Origin: Incurvaria masculella
Lineage: Eukaryota; Arthropoda; Insecta; Lepidoptera; Incurvariidae
Assembly (NCBI GenBank): GCA_946894095.1
Contig: OX335641.1
Coordinates: 1,134,501 to 1,198,500, forward strand
Length of the DNA stretch: 64,000 nt
Direction of reading: 5' to 3'
This document shows, one piece after another, positions 34,479 to 45,351 of the stretch (position 1 is the stretch's first letter; each line of letters starts with the position of its first letter). Below the pieces are notes generated by a model that saw nothing but the letters and a program-made list of their open reading frames with translations, did no database searches and was not told the origin of the DNA. The position numbers and the translations under genes are program-made.

Positions 34479-34621
34479 AATGAAGCTCTATGAATCAACT
34501 AAATTTTACTGAATCTTCGGAATTGTGATTTCCGAATATATCTATCATTCCGAAACATTAGACCTAGAATGTAAAGACACAGTTGTTGTCGCATGAAACC
34601 AAAATTTATAGACTAAAGTGC

Positions 34622-34705
34622 TCATGAAAGGAATGTGCATGGCACCTAATTATGTATGTGAATGTGGTATATTGGGCTAATATCATAACGGTGGTTGTGT
34701 AAAAA
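34622..34705 (+). mobile_element. SINE tail fragment
   Basis: AATGTGCATGGCACCTAATT, GTGGTATATTGGGCTAATAT and CATAACGGTGGTTGTGT. Confidence 0.7.
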
Positions 34706-35584
34706 AATGCATTTCTCATAAAATTAGCCGCGATACTGTATAAACGGTGGATTAAACTCTTCTAGAAAATAAACGACATCTAGAAAAGAAAAGGTTTTTT
34801 TTTTCTTCACGAGTACTTTTCTTTAATTAATTATTATGTTAGCTTCTTCAGTAACACATTAAACATTGAAGTCAAGAGATTCAGCAGTTTAATTTCCGCC
34901 GGAGTTTCGCCCCCAAGAATTGCATAACAGTATTCCCCAAACTACAACTAAGTCCGTCGAGGGAATGTGAAAGCACCGATATGGTTTTTGCAACCCCTGA
35001 AATTTTTCCCATAGGCGCCCAAAGAATTTCCATTTCATTCAAAACTTAGATTAAAGCATGGATAATATTTATGTAATCTTTCGAAATAGGCTCACGCAGT
35101 TTTAATAAGTTGTGGTGTCGAAAGGAAACCACGGCGATGCGAAATGGCTCTGTTTAGTTTGAAATTAAAGCGGGTTTTGAAACTGCGGTTTATTCTGCAA
35201 CTCTGCGAGGGCTGGTGTGTTCCATGTACTCTCACAGGACACCGTCTGACACTTCGTTTCGCGTTTTGCCTGTCAATTAATTGCATAATGTAAGCAGATT
35301 CGCAGGGCTTAATTCGCAGACACTGCTGCAATATCTGTACGTCTGGCAGTTTGATAACGTTAACATTAAAATAAATTATTATTGATTTATAGAACTTTAT
35401 GCAATACGTCTCCCGTCCAAAATTATTTTCCGATATGTAGGGTAAATGTTTAGATGACGAAGAAAAAACAATCCAACTGCTTTTCATTTGAGATTTTTTT
35501 AACTGTCTGTGTTCTATCACATTTTAAAATAATTTCTGATTTGGGTCCCCATGCTAGCTTAATACGCATTTATCGGTGTATACT
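34706..35584. other. No gene recognised
   Basis: Contains the longest stop-free stretch outside repeats, a 142-codon minus frame (35520-35092), but its composition is neutral and no motif is recognisable. No gene is called. Confidence 0.4.
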
Positions 35585-35690
35585 GGCATGCTATCCACCA
35601 CACCACATTCCCAAAGGAGCTACGTGCATAGTTGCTATACCAGGACTCTCCCTTCATCTGAACGCGGCTACATTTAACCAGACTGATAAA
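35585..35690 (-). mobile_element. SINE tail fragment, antisense
   Basis: CACACCACATTCCCAAAGGA, CCAGGACTCTCCCTTCATC and GCGGCTACATTTAACCAGAC match the reverse-complement SINE tail. Confidence 0.65.
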
Positions 35691-36024
35691 AAAATGTACT
35701 CTTCCCGTATCTACCTGGGGGTAGATAACGGGGTATGTAGAGTGGGGGAGTTATCGCAATGAGATCCGTTTTCGCCATGATACCTCAAGCTTCAATATCG
35801 GATACGAAATAATGAGGTAAAGGAGATGACTAGACCGAAAGGTCGCTCGATGCAATGAAAAATGTGTAGTAATTTTCATACAAACATAACATTTTGGAGT
35901 TTATTGAAAAAGTTTGGTAGCGCGGGTAGGTCGCTGGGAAAGGTTTTGTAAAAGGGAGGCCTATATAGATTCGCAATAAGAAATGGTATGTGGTCCCATG
36001 CAATTCACAATCTTCTAGGGGCAA
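35691..36024. other. No gene seen
   Basis: Mixed composition; a minus-strand frame (36024-35830) may continue the open reading noted in the adjacent island. Unassigned. Confidence 0.35.
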
Positions 36025-36440
36025 GGATGAATGAAGGTGGGACGGCTCACCACGATGGAGACTTCCAGACGTGTGCGGGTGGCCACCACGCTACTCCTTC
36101 TCCCACAGGATGCGGTTCAGGAACGCAGCTTCCTCGACGATGAAGAGCACAGAAAGTCCTTTGGATTGTTCGTAAGTTCCTAGTACACGTGGCACTGGCG
36201 AGGTATTCCTGGGTACCTAAGGACCCGGCGGCGGCACGAGAAAGTTTTGGCGGGAACCGGTGCTACGATGACACGGCGTGTCCGTGCATCGCGGTATCAA
36301 CAATTGCACTAAAAGCTGGGCCTTTCAGCCTTTTCAGCAGACACTGTAAATCTTCGCTCCATCAGGTGAAAGAGAGAAAGGGATATGTGTATGCGGGGAA
36401 CAAGGATAGGACTAGGGTCATACACATTACATAGAACCTC
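36025..36440 (+). other. GC-rich island; possible short exon or secreted-peptide ORF
   Basis: Base composition is clearly unlike the flanks. On the plus strand an ATG at 36055 opens 42 codons (METSRRVRVATTLLLLPQDA, then VQERSFLDDEEHRKSFGLFV) to TAG at 36183. Alternatively, 36109-36171 is a 63 nt exon with an excellent acceptor (CTCCTTCTCCCACAG) and donor (GTAAGT), coding DAVQERSFLDDEEHRKSFGL. The minus strand is also almost open (EEAAFLNRILWEKE near 36110-36155), so a degenerate mobile-element frame in the other direction cannot be excluded. Confidence 0.3.
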
Positions 36441-36704
36441 ACAGCCATAGATTACGCAAAGACATTATGGCCTAACCAAGTTTAATTACTGCTTTGTCAT
36501 TTATGCTTATATTAACTTAATTAATCACATTGAATTTGGGATCCCATCAGTTAAAAAGATTTTCAATAGAAAATTAAAGAGACAAACATTATCTAACAGA
36601 GTAGGTGGCAAATAAAATTGCGTAGGTCGGGTCGATGTGGCAATAATACAGTTTAAACAAACCAATGTAAATATTTAATGTTTTCCATGCGACAAATATT
36701 AGTT

Positions 36705-36800
36705 ACATTCTGGCATTGCAACCAATTGACATGTAGTGTGTTGGGCTAATATTCATGTATATGGTTTTATATAAGTCATGCAGTCCAGTTACATAAAAAG
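36705..36800 (+). mobile_element. SINE tail fragment
   Basis: TCTGGCATTGCAACCAATT, AGTGTGTTGGGCTAATATTC and CAGTCCAGTTACATAAAAAG. Confidence 0.65.
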
Positions 36801-36849
36801 TTATCTCCATAAATTATCTGTATACATTTCCAAAAACATGTTTAATAAC

Positions 36850-37119
36850 AAAAACCGGCCAAGTGCGAATCGGACTCGCACTTTTTTGTATAGGGGCCCC
36901 CATTTATTATTTATTTATTTTACCTATTTGTTGTTATAGAAAATAAATACATACTCCGTAAAAATTTCAGCTGCCTACCTTTTACGGTTCACGAGATACA
37001 GCCCTGTGACAGAAGGACGGACGGACGGACGGACGGACGGACGGACGGACGCACGGACGGACAGCGGAGGCTTTGTAATAGGGTTCCGTTTTCACCCTTT
37101 GGGTACGGAACCCTAAAAA
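36850..37119 (+). mobile_element. Family A repeat with long GGAC array
   Basis: AAAAACCGGCCAAGTGCGAA, a deletion of the GGGTTCCGTACC segment, then TTTGTTGTTATAGAAAATAA, CTGCCTACCTTTTACGGTTC, about eleven GGAC units (37015-37062, one with a C change) and GGGTACGGAACCCTAAAAA. Confidence 0.8.
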
Positions 37120-38159
37120 AAGCAAACATTTCTTTAAAACAGCAATACACACGTTCCCTACCGTCTCTTCCTTCACCTTTCCAGAATGAACTCGACTGTA
37201 TTCAACGCTTTCTTCACACCCTGCAATGTCTTAGCCAACGGCGCTAGTTAATTCATAGGATGCGTCGAGCGCCACGCCCAGTGTCGCCCGCCTATTGTAA
37301 TCGTGAGCGGAGGAAGATGTGTGACCTTTGGCGAGGCACGTTCGACATATGACGCCGGTGCAAGCGGCGGGTGCCGTACGATAGGTCGCTTGGAGTGAGT
37401 GGAATGAAACAAATAACGAGAATATTCATATAAAAAAAAATACCTTTGTATGGAAGTTGCCAATGAGGAAATGGCGATTGAAAATTCAAGAAATTGATAA
37501 ATGTTTTCAAATGATTTGTAAATAGTTTTCTCATTTATAGGGAGGTTAATTTCTCGATCACTGGAGTCACAAAGCCATCTAATAAATAGAGAAAGCATTG
37601 TAGTGTTGAGTAAACTTTTATAGTTTCGTTCGTTTGTGTCCGTTAAATCACGTTAATTGAGACGATTTTCAACGATATAGTTTGAGATTATCTTTTGTGA
37701 ATGTATGTTTCAAGAATGGGACAGTAATATATTAGGGTTCTGTTTTAGCATACAAATATATTTTAATTGTTGTGGCTTAAAACATAATATAACATTAAAA
37801 TTTTAAATGCTACCACCTACAGAATAATTAGGAGTGTACTTTCTTAGATTTACACTATCACTGTATGGTTTTGGAAACTTAAGGTTTTCCGGTGTGCAAT
37901 TTAGTGCTTGGCCGACATGTTTCGCCTCCAACTGGAAAGTCGTAAGTTTTCAAAACATTAAATAGGTAGGAGTGTAATGGTTCGAGAGCAAAAGTATAGT
38001 GCTTTGCTGATTGCGGTTTGTATTTAGCTTTCCTGTGCATCTTTGGTCCTCAGTACAGCCACCCATAACGGTTTTTTATAAAAAAAATAAGTATGAATAA
38101 TATTCCTGCATGAGATTCTGACCAACAACCTTATATACCAAATAAATGCTTAATTACAA
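37120..38159. other. No gene recognised
   Basis: GC-average patch at 37240-37400 open on the minus strand (116 codons, 37598-37248), no recognised family. The rest is AT-rich. Confidence 0.4.
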
Positions 38160-38410
38160 TTCGGGTGACGCGTATGTGACGTCGACACTAAACTAAAGCA
38201 CTGTTGACCTGCGCCCTATCAATCTAAAGCGCGTACGTCGGCGTCGACACTCGCAGGAGGCGGGAAGTTCCGGTTGCAATCTTTCATGGGAAATCTCGCC
38301 AATTTGCGCAATCCTCTCACCCGAGTCGTGCTGCTTTAGAAATGCATGACGTCATTCATTCGCAAACCAACCGCACGTTAGGCGTGTCGTAGGGAGGGGT
38401 AGGCGGTGAA
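38160..38410. promoter_or_regulatory. CpG-rich island with CRE and NF-kB-like sites
   Basis: A GC-rich island in AT-rich DNA with TGACGTCA (38347-38354, a perfect CRE palindrome), GTGACGTCGAC (about 38176), GGGAAGTTCC (about 38261, NF-kB/Rel-type) and many CpGs. It looks like a promoter or enhancer, but no exon is attached. It ends just before a family C MITE. Confidence 0.35.
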
Positions 38411-38471
38411 GTGATGTGATAAACTCTGTAAATCATCCATTGTTTATGTATGTGTCAATGGGATTTTTCTA

Positions 38472-39011
38472 TTAAGGTGGGACATCCCGCTCAACTCCCC
38501 ATACAAACGAGGAAAGAAGATCACGCCAATATTTCTTGTCAAAGATCCCAAATTTTGCTCAAAATAGCGTTATTTGATCGAACTAGATGTCTGATGACTA
38601 TTGGCATTGTAAAATTGTGTTTGTTTCTAGGTTATGAGGTCCGAAAGTTCGAATTTTTCGTGCGTTTTATACAATAACTTTGGAGGTGGATTACGCAATG
38701 ATAAAGTAAGAACAACTTAAAAAGATTAGTCATCAGACATAGCTTATTTAATCAAGATTTATAATCTATTTGGTTTTTGTTAGATTTTTTACTACAGCGG
38801 TCTTGGTCTATTTTTAGCTATAAGTCGTTTTGTAATTAAAATTTTCGTTAATCTTAACAAATCATACATTTTCTTTTTTGTGGACATGTTGCATCTTCCT
38901 CATCACGGAGCCTGTCTTATTCTTTGAAACAGAGAAGGTCCCAGAGCGCAACAGCACGGTTTTGTACCGCGCCCGCGAATGAGTTAGTCCCTCCGGGTTG
39001 GGCCACCTTAA
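38472..39011 (+). mobile_element. TTAA MITE family C, copy 3
   Basis: TTAAGGTGGGACATCCCGC to TCCGGGTTGGGCCACCTTAA. The body matches the other copies through AACTCCCCATACAAACG, GATCACGCCAATATTTCTTG, TGTCTGATGACTATTGGC, AACTTTGGAGGTGGATTACG and GTGGACATGTTGCATCTTCC. It is 540 bp and non-coding. Confidence 0.85.
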
Positions 39012-39078
39012 TTATAAATATTAGCCAACCGCGGGGGCTTGGAGGTTGATTTTTCAACTATGTACACACAAGTACCTA

Positions 39079-39447
39079 CAGCCTCGGTAGCTCAGTGTGT
39101 GAAGCCTTGCGAATCGATAAGCTGGGGAAGCACCTCTGAGCGCGGTTAGGTTCTTGATGGGTGACCATCTTCAACCGTTGAGGCTGGCCGTGCTTCGGAT
39201 TCAACGTAAAACAATAGGTCCGCTTCCTTACTTACTAGATGGTAGGGTTAATCCCGCCCAGGTCGATACCATCGCATTCAATGAACGATGGTCGAAGCGG
39301 CAATGAAAATTTGTTTTCCATCCAGTTCAATGTAGCCGAGCAATATAAGGAACGTCCTGGCATGGCACCTAGTTCCCATGTGGTGTGTTAGGCTAATATC
39401 TGTGGGTCAGTTTGGTATAAGCCATTCATGTCCAGTTACATAAAGAA
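39079..39447 (+). mobile_element. SINE with 5S-rRNA-like head, full length
   Basis: Head CAGCCTCGGTAGCTCAGTGT, then GAAGCACCTCTGAGCGCGG and TTCTTGATGGGTGACCATC, which follow the internal-promoter half of 5S rRNA. The shared SINE body follows (GATGGTAGGGTTAATCCCGC, ACGATGGTCGAAGCGGCAAT, ATCCAGTTCAATGTAGCCG), then the tail (CGTCCTGGCATGGCACC, GTGTGTTAGGCTAATAT, CATGTCCAGTTACATAAAGA). Confidence 0.8.
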
Positions 39448-40317
39448 AATGAATGACCCTTTTCAAGTGTCTGCGATAAATTTACGGTATTAGACGCATC
39501 AAGATTACGTAAAGCGTGAGTTAATAAAATGAAACTTTTTTTTTTTAAATAGACACACAGATCACATTTTTAATTTGCTTTAATGATGTGTCCATGTCCT
39601 AATTTGGTCTAATTAACACTGCATCCCAAAACTTAACGAAATACAATGGTTAATAGAGAAATGTTATTTTCTATCCATTGCTCTCGATTGATGCCATAAA
39701 ATCATGTAATATTTTGGGCAAGCATTTTTTAAAAAATGGCTTAGTGCAGTTGTATTTTTTTTTCAGAGGTGACGGCTATGCTTTCTCGATTAGGCGGGGC
39801 ACTGCCATGCCCCAGATTTTCCACAACATATTTTAGAAGAAAGGAATTTCATCCTTTCACTGCAGGACACCAAACTATTTGGCCAACCCAATTTGAAACT
39901 ATCGTGAAAAATACCGTTTTGGTATCATGCTACTTTCATCACATTATTAATAATAATAATGTTTTATTTGCATATAGTATCGAGGTATTAATTCAAGAAA
40001 GCAATAAGTCAGAAAAAGTTGTATTGAAATAATTAACTTTTAAAATTTACAAAAAAAGTTTCACAAATATTTGTGTTTATAGAATCTTTATTTATCACAA
40101 AGAACGTAATTACATTCGCTTATAGAGATAAGTACGTTTTTGTTGTTATGCGGTTACAAACATGTAAATATGACGCTATCTTGAGACCTTGTCGGTGTAC
40201 GATAAAGTGTGTTTTGGAAGATTTTAACGCAAAAAAATTAGAACAAAATTGCATCATCAAATGCAGTAAGTCATAATCGACTCTTTTTATAATGCATTCT
40301 TGAATAAGACCTCGATA
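39448..40317. other. No gene seen
   Basis: AT-rich; includes ATTATTAATAATAATAATG at about 39942, also seen near 28655. An 87-codon plus-strand frame (39769-40032) has no recognised match. Confidence 0.4.
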
Positions 40318-40535
40318 TATCCCTTTTTACCCGACTGCGCAAGAAGGAGGGTTATGTTTTCGAGTGTATGTATGTATGTATGTATGTATGTATGTATGTA
40401 TGTGTGTGTGTATGTATGTATGTATGTATGTATGTATGTATGTATGTATGTGTGTGTGTATGTATGTATGTATGTATGTATGTATGTATGTATGTATGTA
40501 TGTATGTATATTTCTTTGGCACGCCCTGCAGCCTA
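40318..40535 (+). repeat. Retroelement-end repeat with a (TATG)n microsatellite
   Basis: CCCTTTTTACCCGACTGCGC then AAGAAGGAGGGTTATGTTTT precedes 143 bp of TATG/TG repeats (40365-40508), including two GTGTGTGTG blocks. The lead-in 'cccgactgcgcaa-gaaggagggttatg' before a (TATG)n run is a frequent lepidopteran combination. The Met-Tyr-Val-Cys open frames in all three plus frames are repeat artefacts. Confidence 0.75.
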
Positions 40536-41363
40536 ACCGGCTTGATGGTTGGCTTGATGGACAGTCACTGAGAAAATTCGGACGCGTCATGCCTTCCCTG
40601 CACTTCGTGAACGATGTCGTTCGCCTCAGTTCAAAACGATGCGATCTCTTACTTCCTACTTCGGTACGTCGACACGACCTCCTACTTAAGGGCCTGGTAC
40701 TAGCCAAATCGCAAAGTTAGACGAGGCACCCCAAGTAAACTAACTAAGTCTGACGATTATAAGTGTCATCCTTACAATATATGATTCCTTGTCTAGGAAT
40801 CGAATGATTTTCGTTAGAGTATGTTTCCTTTTTCTATACAAAATACATTTCGGAAACGGTGTCCATTTCCGAACTTTTTTGACTAAATGTAGAAATCTAA
40901 AAGCAAATGGAATTTTTTGTTTATGCATATATGCTGTTTTTGCTTATATCTATAAATCGAATGACTTTCAGATTTCTAATGAGAAAAATCAACTTTTTTT
41001 ATTTTTATTATTATTTAAATAAATGATGGAATAAAAAAATATTAACAATCCATTATCAGTCTGGAGTTCTATTTGGATTTGCTGAAGCGTTTCACTACAT
41101 ATTATTACATTTGTTAAAAAGTGCATTTGTATGGCGCGAGTAGTTGGCTAGTCCTAGCGCCTTAACATGTCAATTCCGCATTTTTGTCAATTTACTCTAG
41201 GCTATTTAATGAATCGTGGATAAACGAAAATGGAAAAATATGGGAGAGTGTTTGCCCTGCAATGGGATTTTTTATGACCTAAACCTTGTATTTTCATAAA
41301 CTTTCATGCTTTGTTGAGTTTAACCTTTTTGAGAATATATTTTTAAATGATCTAGTACCTATA
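40536..41363. other. No gene recognised
   Basis: 40540-40740 has balanced base composition, continuing open frames from the microsatellite (GLVLAKSQS) with no family match. The rest is AT-rich. Confidence 0.4.
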
Positions 41364-42482
41364 ATAAAATATTTTTAAATAAAAAAAGGACCGCCTTCAA
41401 AAAAACCGGAACTAAAAAGCAAAAAATAATTGGTTACTTTTAATTAATGTACGAAAAGCTATTTTAATTCTAACTAATTATGTACAATTTCTTAATTTTT
41501 AATCATCTTTTGAAGTCGGTGCCTTGTGTCCGCTTCGCACGCTGCTGACCGAACAGACACTATTTCAGCATAACACACCCGAAGTCTACGAGAGCGTAAA
41601 CAACCTGAGTCAGCAATGATTGGTCCACAGAGCATTTTAAGCGACCGTTCGTCTAACTGGAGATGCCCTTAGCGTTGGTTTACGTGCAAGCTGATATCGA
41701 AACAACGCAGCGTACTGAAATTGGATTTCAACGATTATTAGTACTTTCGGCTTTATAAAGGCGCGCACTGGTGAAGGAGTACGTTAATTCGCTGCTCTGT
41801 GTTGATTGGTACTTCCCTGCGACATCGATGTCTGAACGAGACGATTTCTGCCGAAATTGGTGAGATATGTACTAACCGCACACTCGTTTTGACACGTAGT
41901 TGAGAGCAGACACCTCAAAGTCGCTACCTATTGTTTTCTGTTCTTTTTTATATTTGTATTATTTTTGTTTAGTGTTATGTAGGTATTTAGGTAGCATAAA
42001 AAGTACAAGCTTCACCTACCTAAATATTTATCATATAAGTGGTCGTTGTTTTTATATTGGTTTGTTCGTAGGGTTTTCTTGTAAACAATTTGTTTTTACT
42101 ATGTTAGGTATTTAGTTTAAGTATAAGGCATATTTAAATTACAAAGTACTTGCCTAAATACCTACTTACATACGTTTTTCCGACCTGTTTGTTTATTTAA
42201 TTTTTGTTTTCGTGTTTTGTTCAAGTAGGTAAATGTAAGTAGCTACCTACTTATATTTCTTTCTTAGCCATAGGTGATATTAATCTAACTACTTGCAGCC
42301 CTTAAAGAACGTCTACCCAAGGCACCGACTTCAAAAGATGATTAAAAATTAAGAAATTGTACATAATTAGTTAGAAATAAAATAGCTTTTCGTACATTAA
42401 TTAAAAGTAACCAATTATTTTTTGCTTTTTAGTTCCGGTTTTTTTGAAGGCGGTCCTTTTTTTATTTAAAAATATTTTATTT
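41364..42482. mobile_element. Large fold-back element F with 160 bp arms
   Basis: The left arm (41364-41525) contains AAAGGACCGCCTTCAAAAAA, ACCGGAACTAAAAAGC, TAATGTACGAAAAGC and TTTTGAAGTCGGTGCCTT. The right arm (42319-42482) is its reverse complement with only a few differences. The ~790 bp between them are non-coding; the second half is full of TAGGTAG/CTACCTA motifs (41980-42260). The arms end with the lepidopteran GAAGTCGGT motif seen also in repeat N, so the arms are copies of a common repeat placed head to head. Near identity of the arms points to a recent origin or ongoing gene conversion. Confidence 0.85.
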
Positions 42483-42728
42483 TTTGCTTTTTAGTGGTGG
42501 CGTAACTTTTTACTCAAGGTGGGCGAGCCCTCCTGCTCAACTTCACATACACTTCATATACATACATTTACAATACAATACAATACAATGAACGAGCATT
42601 AGCAGAAATGAAACCATTGAGAAATCTCATTTCTGACAATAGGTAGACCGGTAACTATCTGGATTCATGAGTTCACGGTTGATACGTACGATAATTGATA
42701 CGATGAGATCACGTGAGATAGAGTGCTG

Positions 42729-42808
42729 TGACATACGGACGGACGGACGGACAGCGGAAGCTTAGTAATAGGGTTCCGTTGGTGCCCTTTGGGAACGGAA
42801 CCCTAAAA
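42729..42808 (+). mobile_element. Family A 3' fragment
   Basis: GACATACGGACGGACGGACG, AGCGGAAGCTTAGTAATAGG and GGAACGGAACCCTAAAAA: the last 80 bp of family A only. Confidence 0.75.
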
Positions 42809-42809
42809 A

Positions 42810-43552
42810 GACAAAACAACGAATGACCGGAACCGCTGAGTTTCTGAATTTCTCATCCTTCCATCGTTCCGGATAGTCTGTTTCTTGCGTAAGTTTAAGT
42901 CGTATGAAAATGTGTACATATCGGCCTCGATTATCCCCCCTTAACAGTTGAATTTTGTAAAATCCGTTGTGAGCGAGCCTTTTCGTCTTAACAAGAAGTC
43001 ACTGAAAATTTCAAGTTTCGAGGATAATTGGTTTCAGAGATCTAAACATGAGTGGTTTTCACCTAAATGTGTTCATTTTGACCTGTTTTACCCCCCTAAT
43101 AGTATAATTTCCAAAAATATTTTCTTCTTAAGCATTCCCATCTAAAACAAAACATACTCTGACATTTCTGGGTTCAGCGGCTCTAGAGATAGAAATGTGT
43201 ACAATTTGCCCTCTTTTACCCCCCTTAAATACCCTCAACAGTTGAAGGAAAAGAAAACCTCTCATACTGAGCAATCTCAACCGAAAAGAAAGCTACTGTA
43301 ACTAAAAAATCACATTTCTGGGTTCGCGGGGTTAAGAAATTCGATGTTTGTTATAGTTAAGTACCAAACTACTGAACCGATTTTGATAAAAAAAAAATGG
43401 GACCAACTAGAAAGTATACCCTTTCGAACAAAAAAAGAATTTTCCAAATCGGTCCAGGGGTCTTCGAGTAATCGGTGAACATACATAAAAAAAAAAAAGA
43501 TTCCGACGAATTGATAACCTCCTCCTTTTTTGAAGTCGGTTAAAAATAAGAT
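42810..43552 (+). repeat. Repeat N with T/C-tract modules and GAAGTCGGTT end
   Basis: Three diverged modules contain ATTATCCCCCCTTAA (about 42938), TTTTACCCCCCTAATAG (about 43086) and TTTTACCCCCCTTAAAT (about 43213), each following an ATGTGTNCA motif. The 3' portion (43360-43550) has CTGAACCGATTTTGATAAA, AATCGGTCCAGGGGTC, GTGAACATACATAAAA and CCTCCTTTTTTGAAGTCGGT, a common lepidopteran repeat terminus. No coding frame. Confidence 0.65.
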
Positions 43553-43578
43553 TAAAAAAAATACAAGTGTGAGCTTCT

Positions 43579-43853
43579 TAGGGTTCCGTACCCAAAGGGT
43601 GCCAACGGAAGCCTATTACTAAACCTCCGCTGTCCGTCCATCCGTCCGTACGTCCGTCCGTCCGTCTGTCACGGCGCTGTATCTCATGAACCGTAACGGG
43701 TAAACAGCTGAATTTTTCACAGAGTGCGTATTTATTTTGCTGCTATAACAACAAATAGTAAGATAAAAATAAAGTTTGATTTTTTTTGTTAAACTTGTAC
43801 GATGGTACGGAAACCTTCGGGTGCGAGTCCGACTCGCACTTGGCCGGTTTTTT
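43579..43853 (-). mobile_element. Family A repeat, antisense, near full length
   Basis: Starts TAGGGTTCCGTACCCAAAGG, has a (CCGT)n tract (43633-43668), GCTGTATCTCATGAACCG, TAACAACAAATAG, and ends CGACTCGCACTTGGCCGG. It has an internal deletion in the middle compared with 51722. Confidence 0.8.
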
Positions 43854-44011
43854 AACAATATAATATTAATGTTTAGTTTGTGTATTTACACGACTGGAGA
43901 TATGCCATCTAGCGCTTCAATTTTTTAAAACAACCATCCCAACTTAAACGTCCATGCCACATGTCGGTCCATACAGAGTCGCAAACTAAGGTTTGTGTTG
44001 GTGGGAACTGA

Positions 44012-44130
44012 CTTAAGGTGGCCCTTCACGTCGGGACTAACTCATTAGCGGGCACGGGCGGACTTAAGCCCTACCACCTAGTAGGAGAAGGGGACCTACA
44101 GTTTTACATGGATTCCGAACTTTGGAGCAC
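44012..44130 (-). mobile_element. Chimera: MITE C end fused to antisense SINE piece
   Basis: 44013-44058 is a family C end (TTAAGGTGGCCCTTCACG, GGGACTAACTCATTAGCGGG). It passes at GGGCACGGGCGGACTTAAG into an antisense SINE piece (GCCCTACCACCTAGTAGGAG, GTTTTACATGGATTCCGAAC), ending near 44125. The shared GGGC at the joint suggests a microhomology-mediated join. Confidence 0.65.
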
Positions 44131-44548
44131 AGCACATATCTTTCCATTTTTAATCTGATGTGCAGCTCCGAAGAGAATTTCAAAATTACCAGTAAATAAA
44201 CAGCCTTTACGTAACCTAAAAAGCCAGTGTCAAACAAATGAGTGAAGAGTATCTCATTTATTTTGTTATGACCCCTGTGTTTTTAGAAACGATTTAATTT
44301 ATTATGAATTTCTGTGTGGGCCGCTTGACCAATTTTTAACATAGGTTGGGCAAATACCTGCACTGTCTCACGTTTGTCAAATTATCGTAACTAAACGCAG
44401 CGTGAATGAAGCTGTCGAGGAGATCATCATTTACACTTTTGGTGTGGCACTATTTACCACATCGTATTGCCTAATTCACGTACCTAATAATATTTACCAT
44501 CGGGGGAATAGGTAAGTCACTGTGATAAAACAGTGCGCTATGTTTATG
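44131..44548. other. No gene seen
   Basis: AT-rich, with no recognised repeat. Confidence 0.4.
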
Positions 44549-44745
44549 TTTCTCTGGCCAGGTCGGCGAGCATCATGCCCAATCGGCCAAGTGCGTGTCG
44601 GACTCGCACACGAAGGGTTCCGTAACATCGTTCATGATTTAACACCAAATTATCACATTGTTTGTATGGGTGCCCTCTTTAATTTTGATTATAATTTGTT
44701 TTTACTTTTTTTATGTTACCTATATAGCGGCAAAATAAATTTCAG
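44549..44745 (+). mobile_element. Family A repeat, 3'-truncated, with a 5' extension
   Basis: Begins TTTCTCTGGCCAGGTCGGCG and AGCATCATG, then CGGCCAAGTGCGTGTCGGAC, ACGAAGGGTTCCGTAACATC and ATAGCGGCAAAATAAAT. The 29 bp preceding the normal family A start are identical to those before the copy at 1786, marking a subfamily with an extended 5' end. The GGAC array and 3' end are absent. Confidence 0.75.
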
Positions 44746-45351
44746 TCAGGTGTTATCACGCCCTTAAAGAACTGTCTTAATGATGTTTGTTTTGATAACC
44801 ATTAAATTTATTAAAATAGTTGTTCCGAGAGTCTTCTACATTTTATGTTCCCTAAAGTAAAATATTTCCAGAGAGCACAAACCTTGGGGTGGTGGTGTGA
44901 CAGTCGTCAGAGGTCGGCAGGGCAGGCGGCGCGAGAACAATCAAACCGTAGGAATATTTCCGTTGACACCAGCTGTCATAATTCGTCTATTCTTTAGCGA
45001 AGAATGGCCCGTGGGACTCGAAGGTCGTGGGTTCCAACCGGACAATTCACCAGCGCCTTGCAGATACCTGTTTAGATGTAAAATGAGAAATAGGTCTTAA
45101 TCTGGTTAGGTGCTTCAAGTTTTGACTTCTCACGCGCCCCTGATTATTTTTACCCGAAACGGTTGTACATATATATCATTTACAGAAATAGTTTGAACAA
45201 AATGATCTACATATACAGCCAGCAAAAGACATAGAAGTACATTAAAAATAGCTATATCACATAAATTTCAAATAGAAATCATATTTAATTATTTGATAAT
45301 ATTATATATGAAATTATTGATTAGAAAGAAGTCGGTAATGACAAGGAATGT
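44746..45351. other. No gene recognised
   Basis: A moderately GC-rich patch at 44885-45080 is open on the plus strand for 67 codons (TVVRGRQGRRRENNQTVG). No family recognised. Confidence 0.4.

Noticed and set aside
35092..35520. 142-codon minus-strand ORF, the longest non-repeat frame
   Set aside because: No recognisable motif, neutral composition, no start or splice context; compatible with chance in 64 kb.
40364..40720. Long open frames of repeating Met-Tyr-Val-Cys / Ile-His-Thr-Tyr
   Set aside because: Pure translation of a TATG/TG microsatellite in several frames and both strands.
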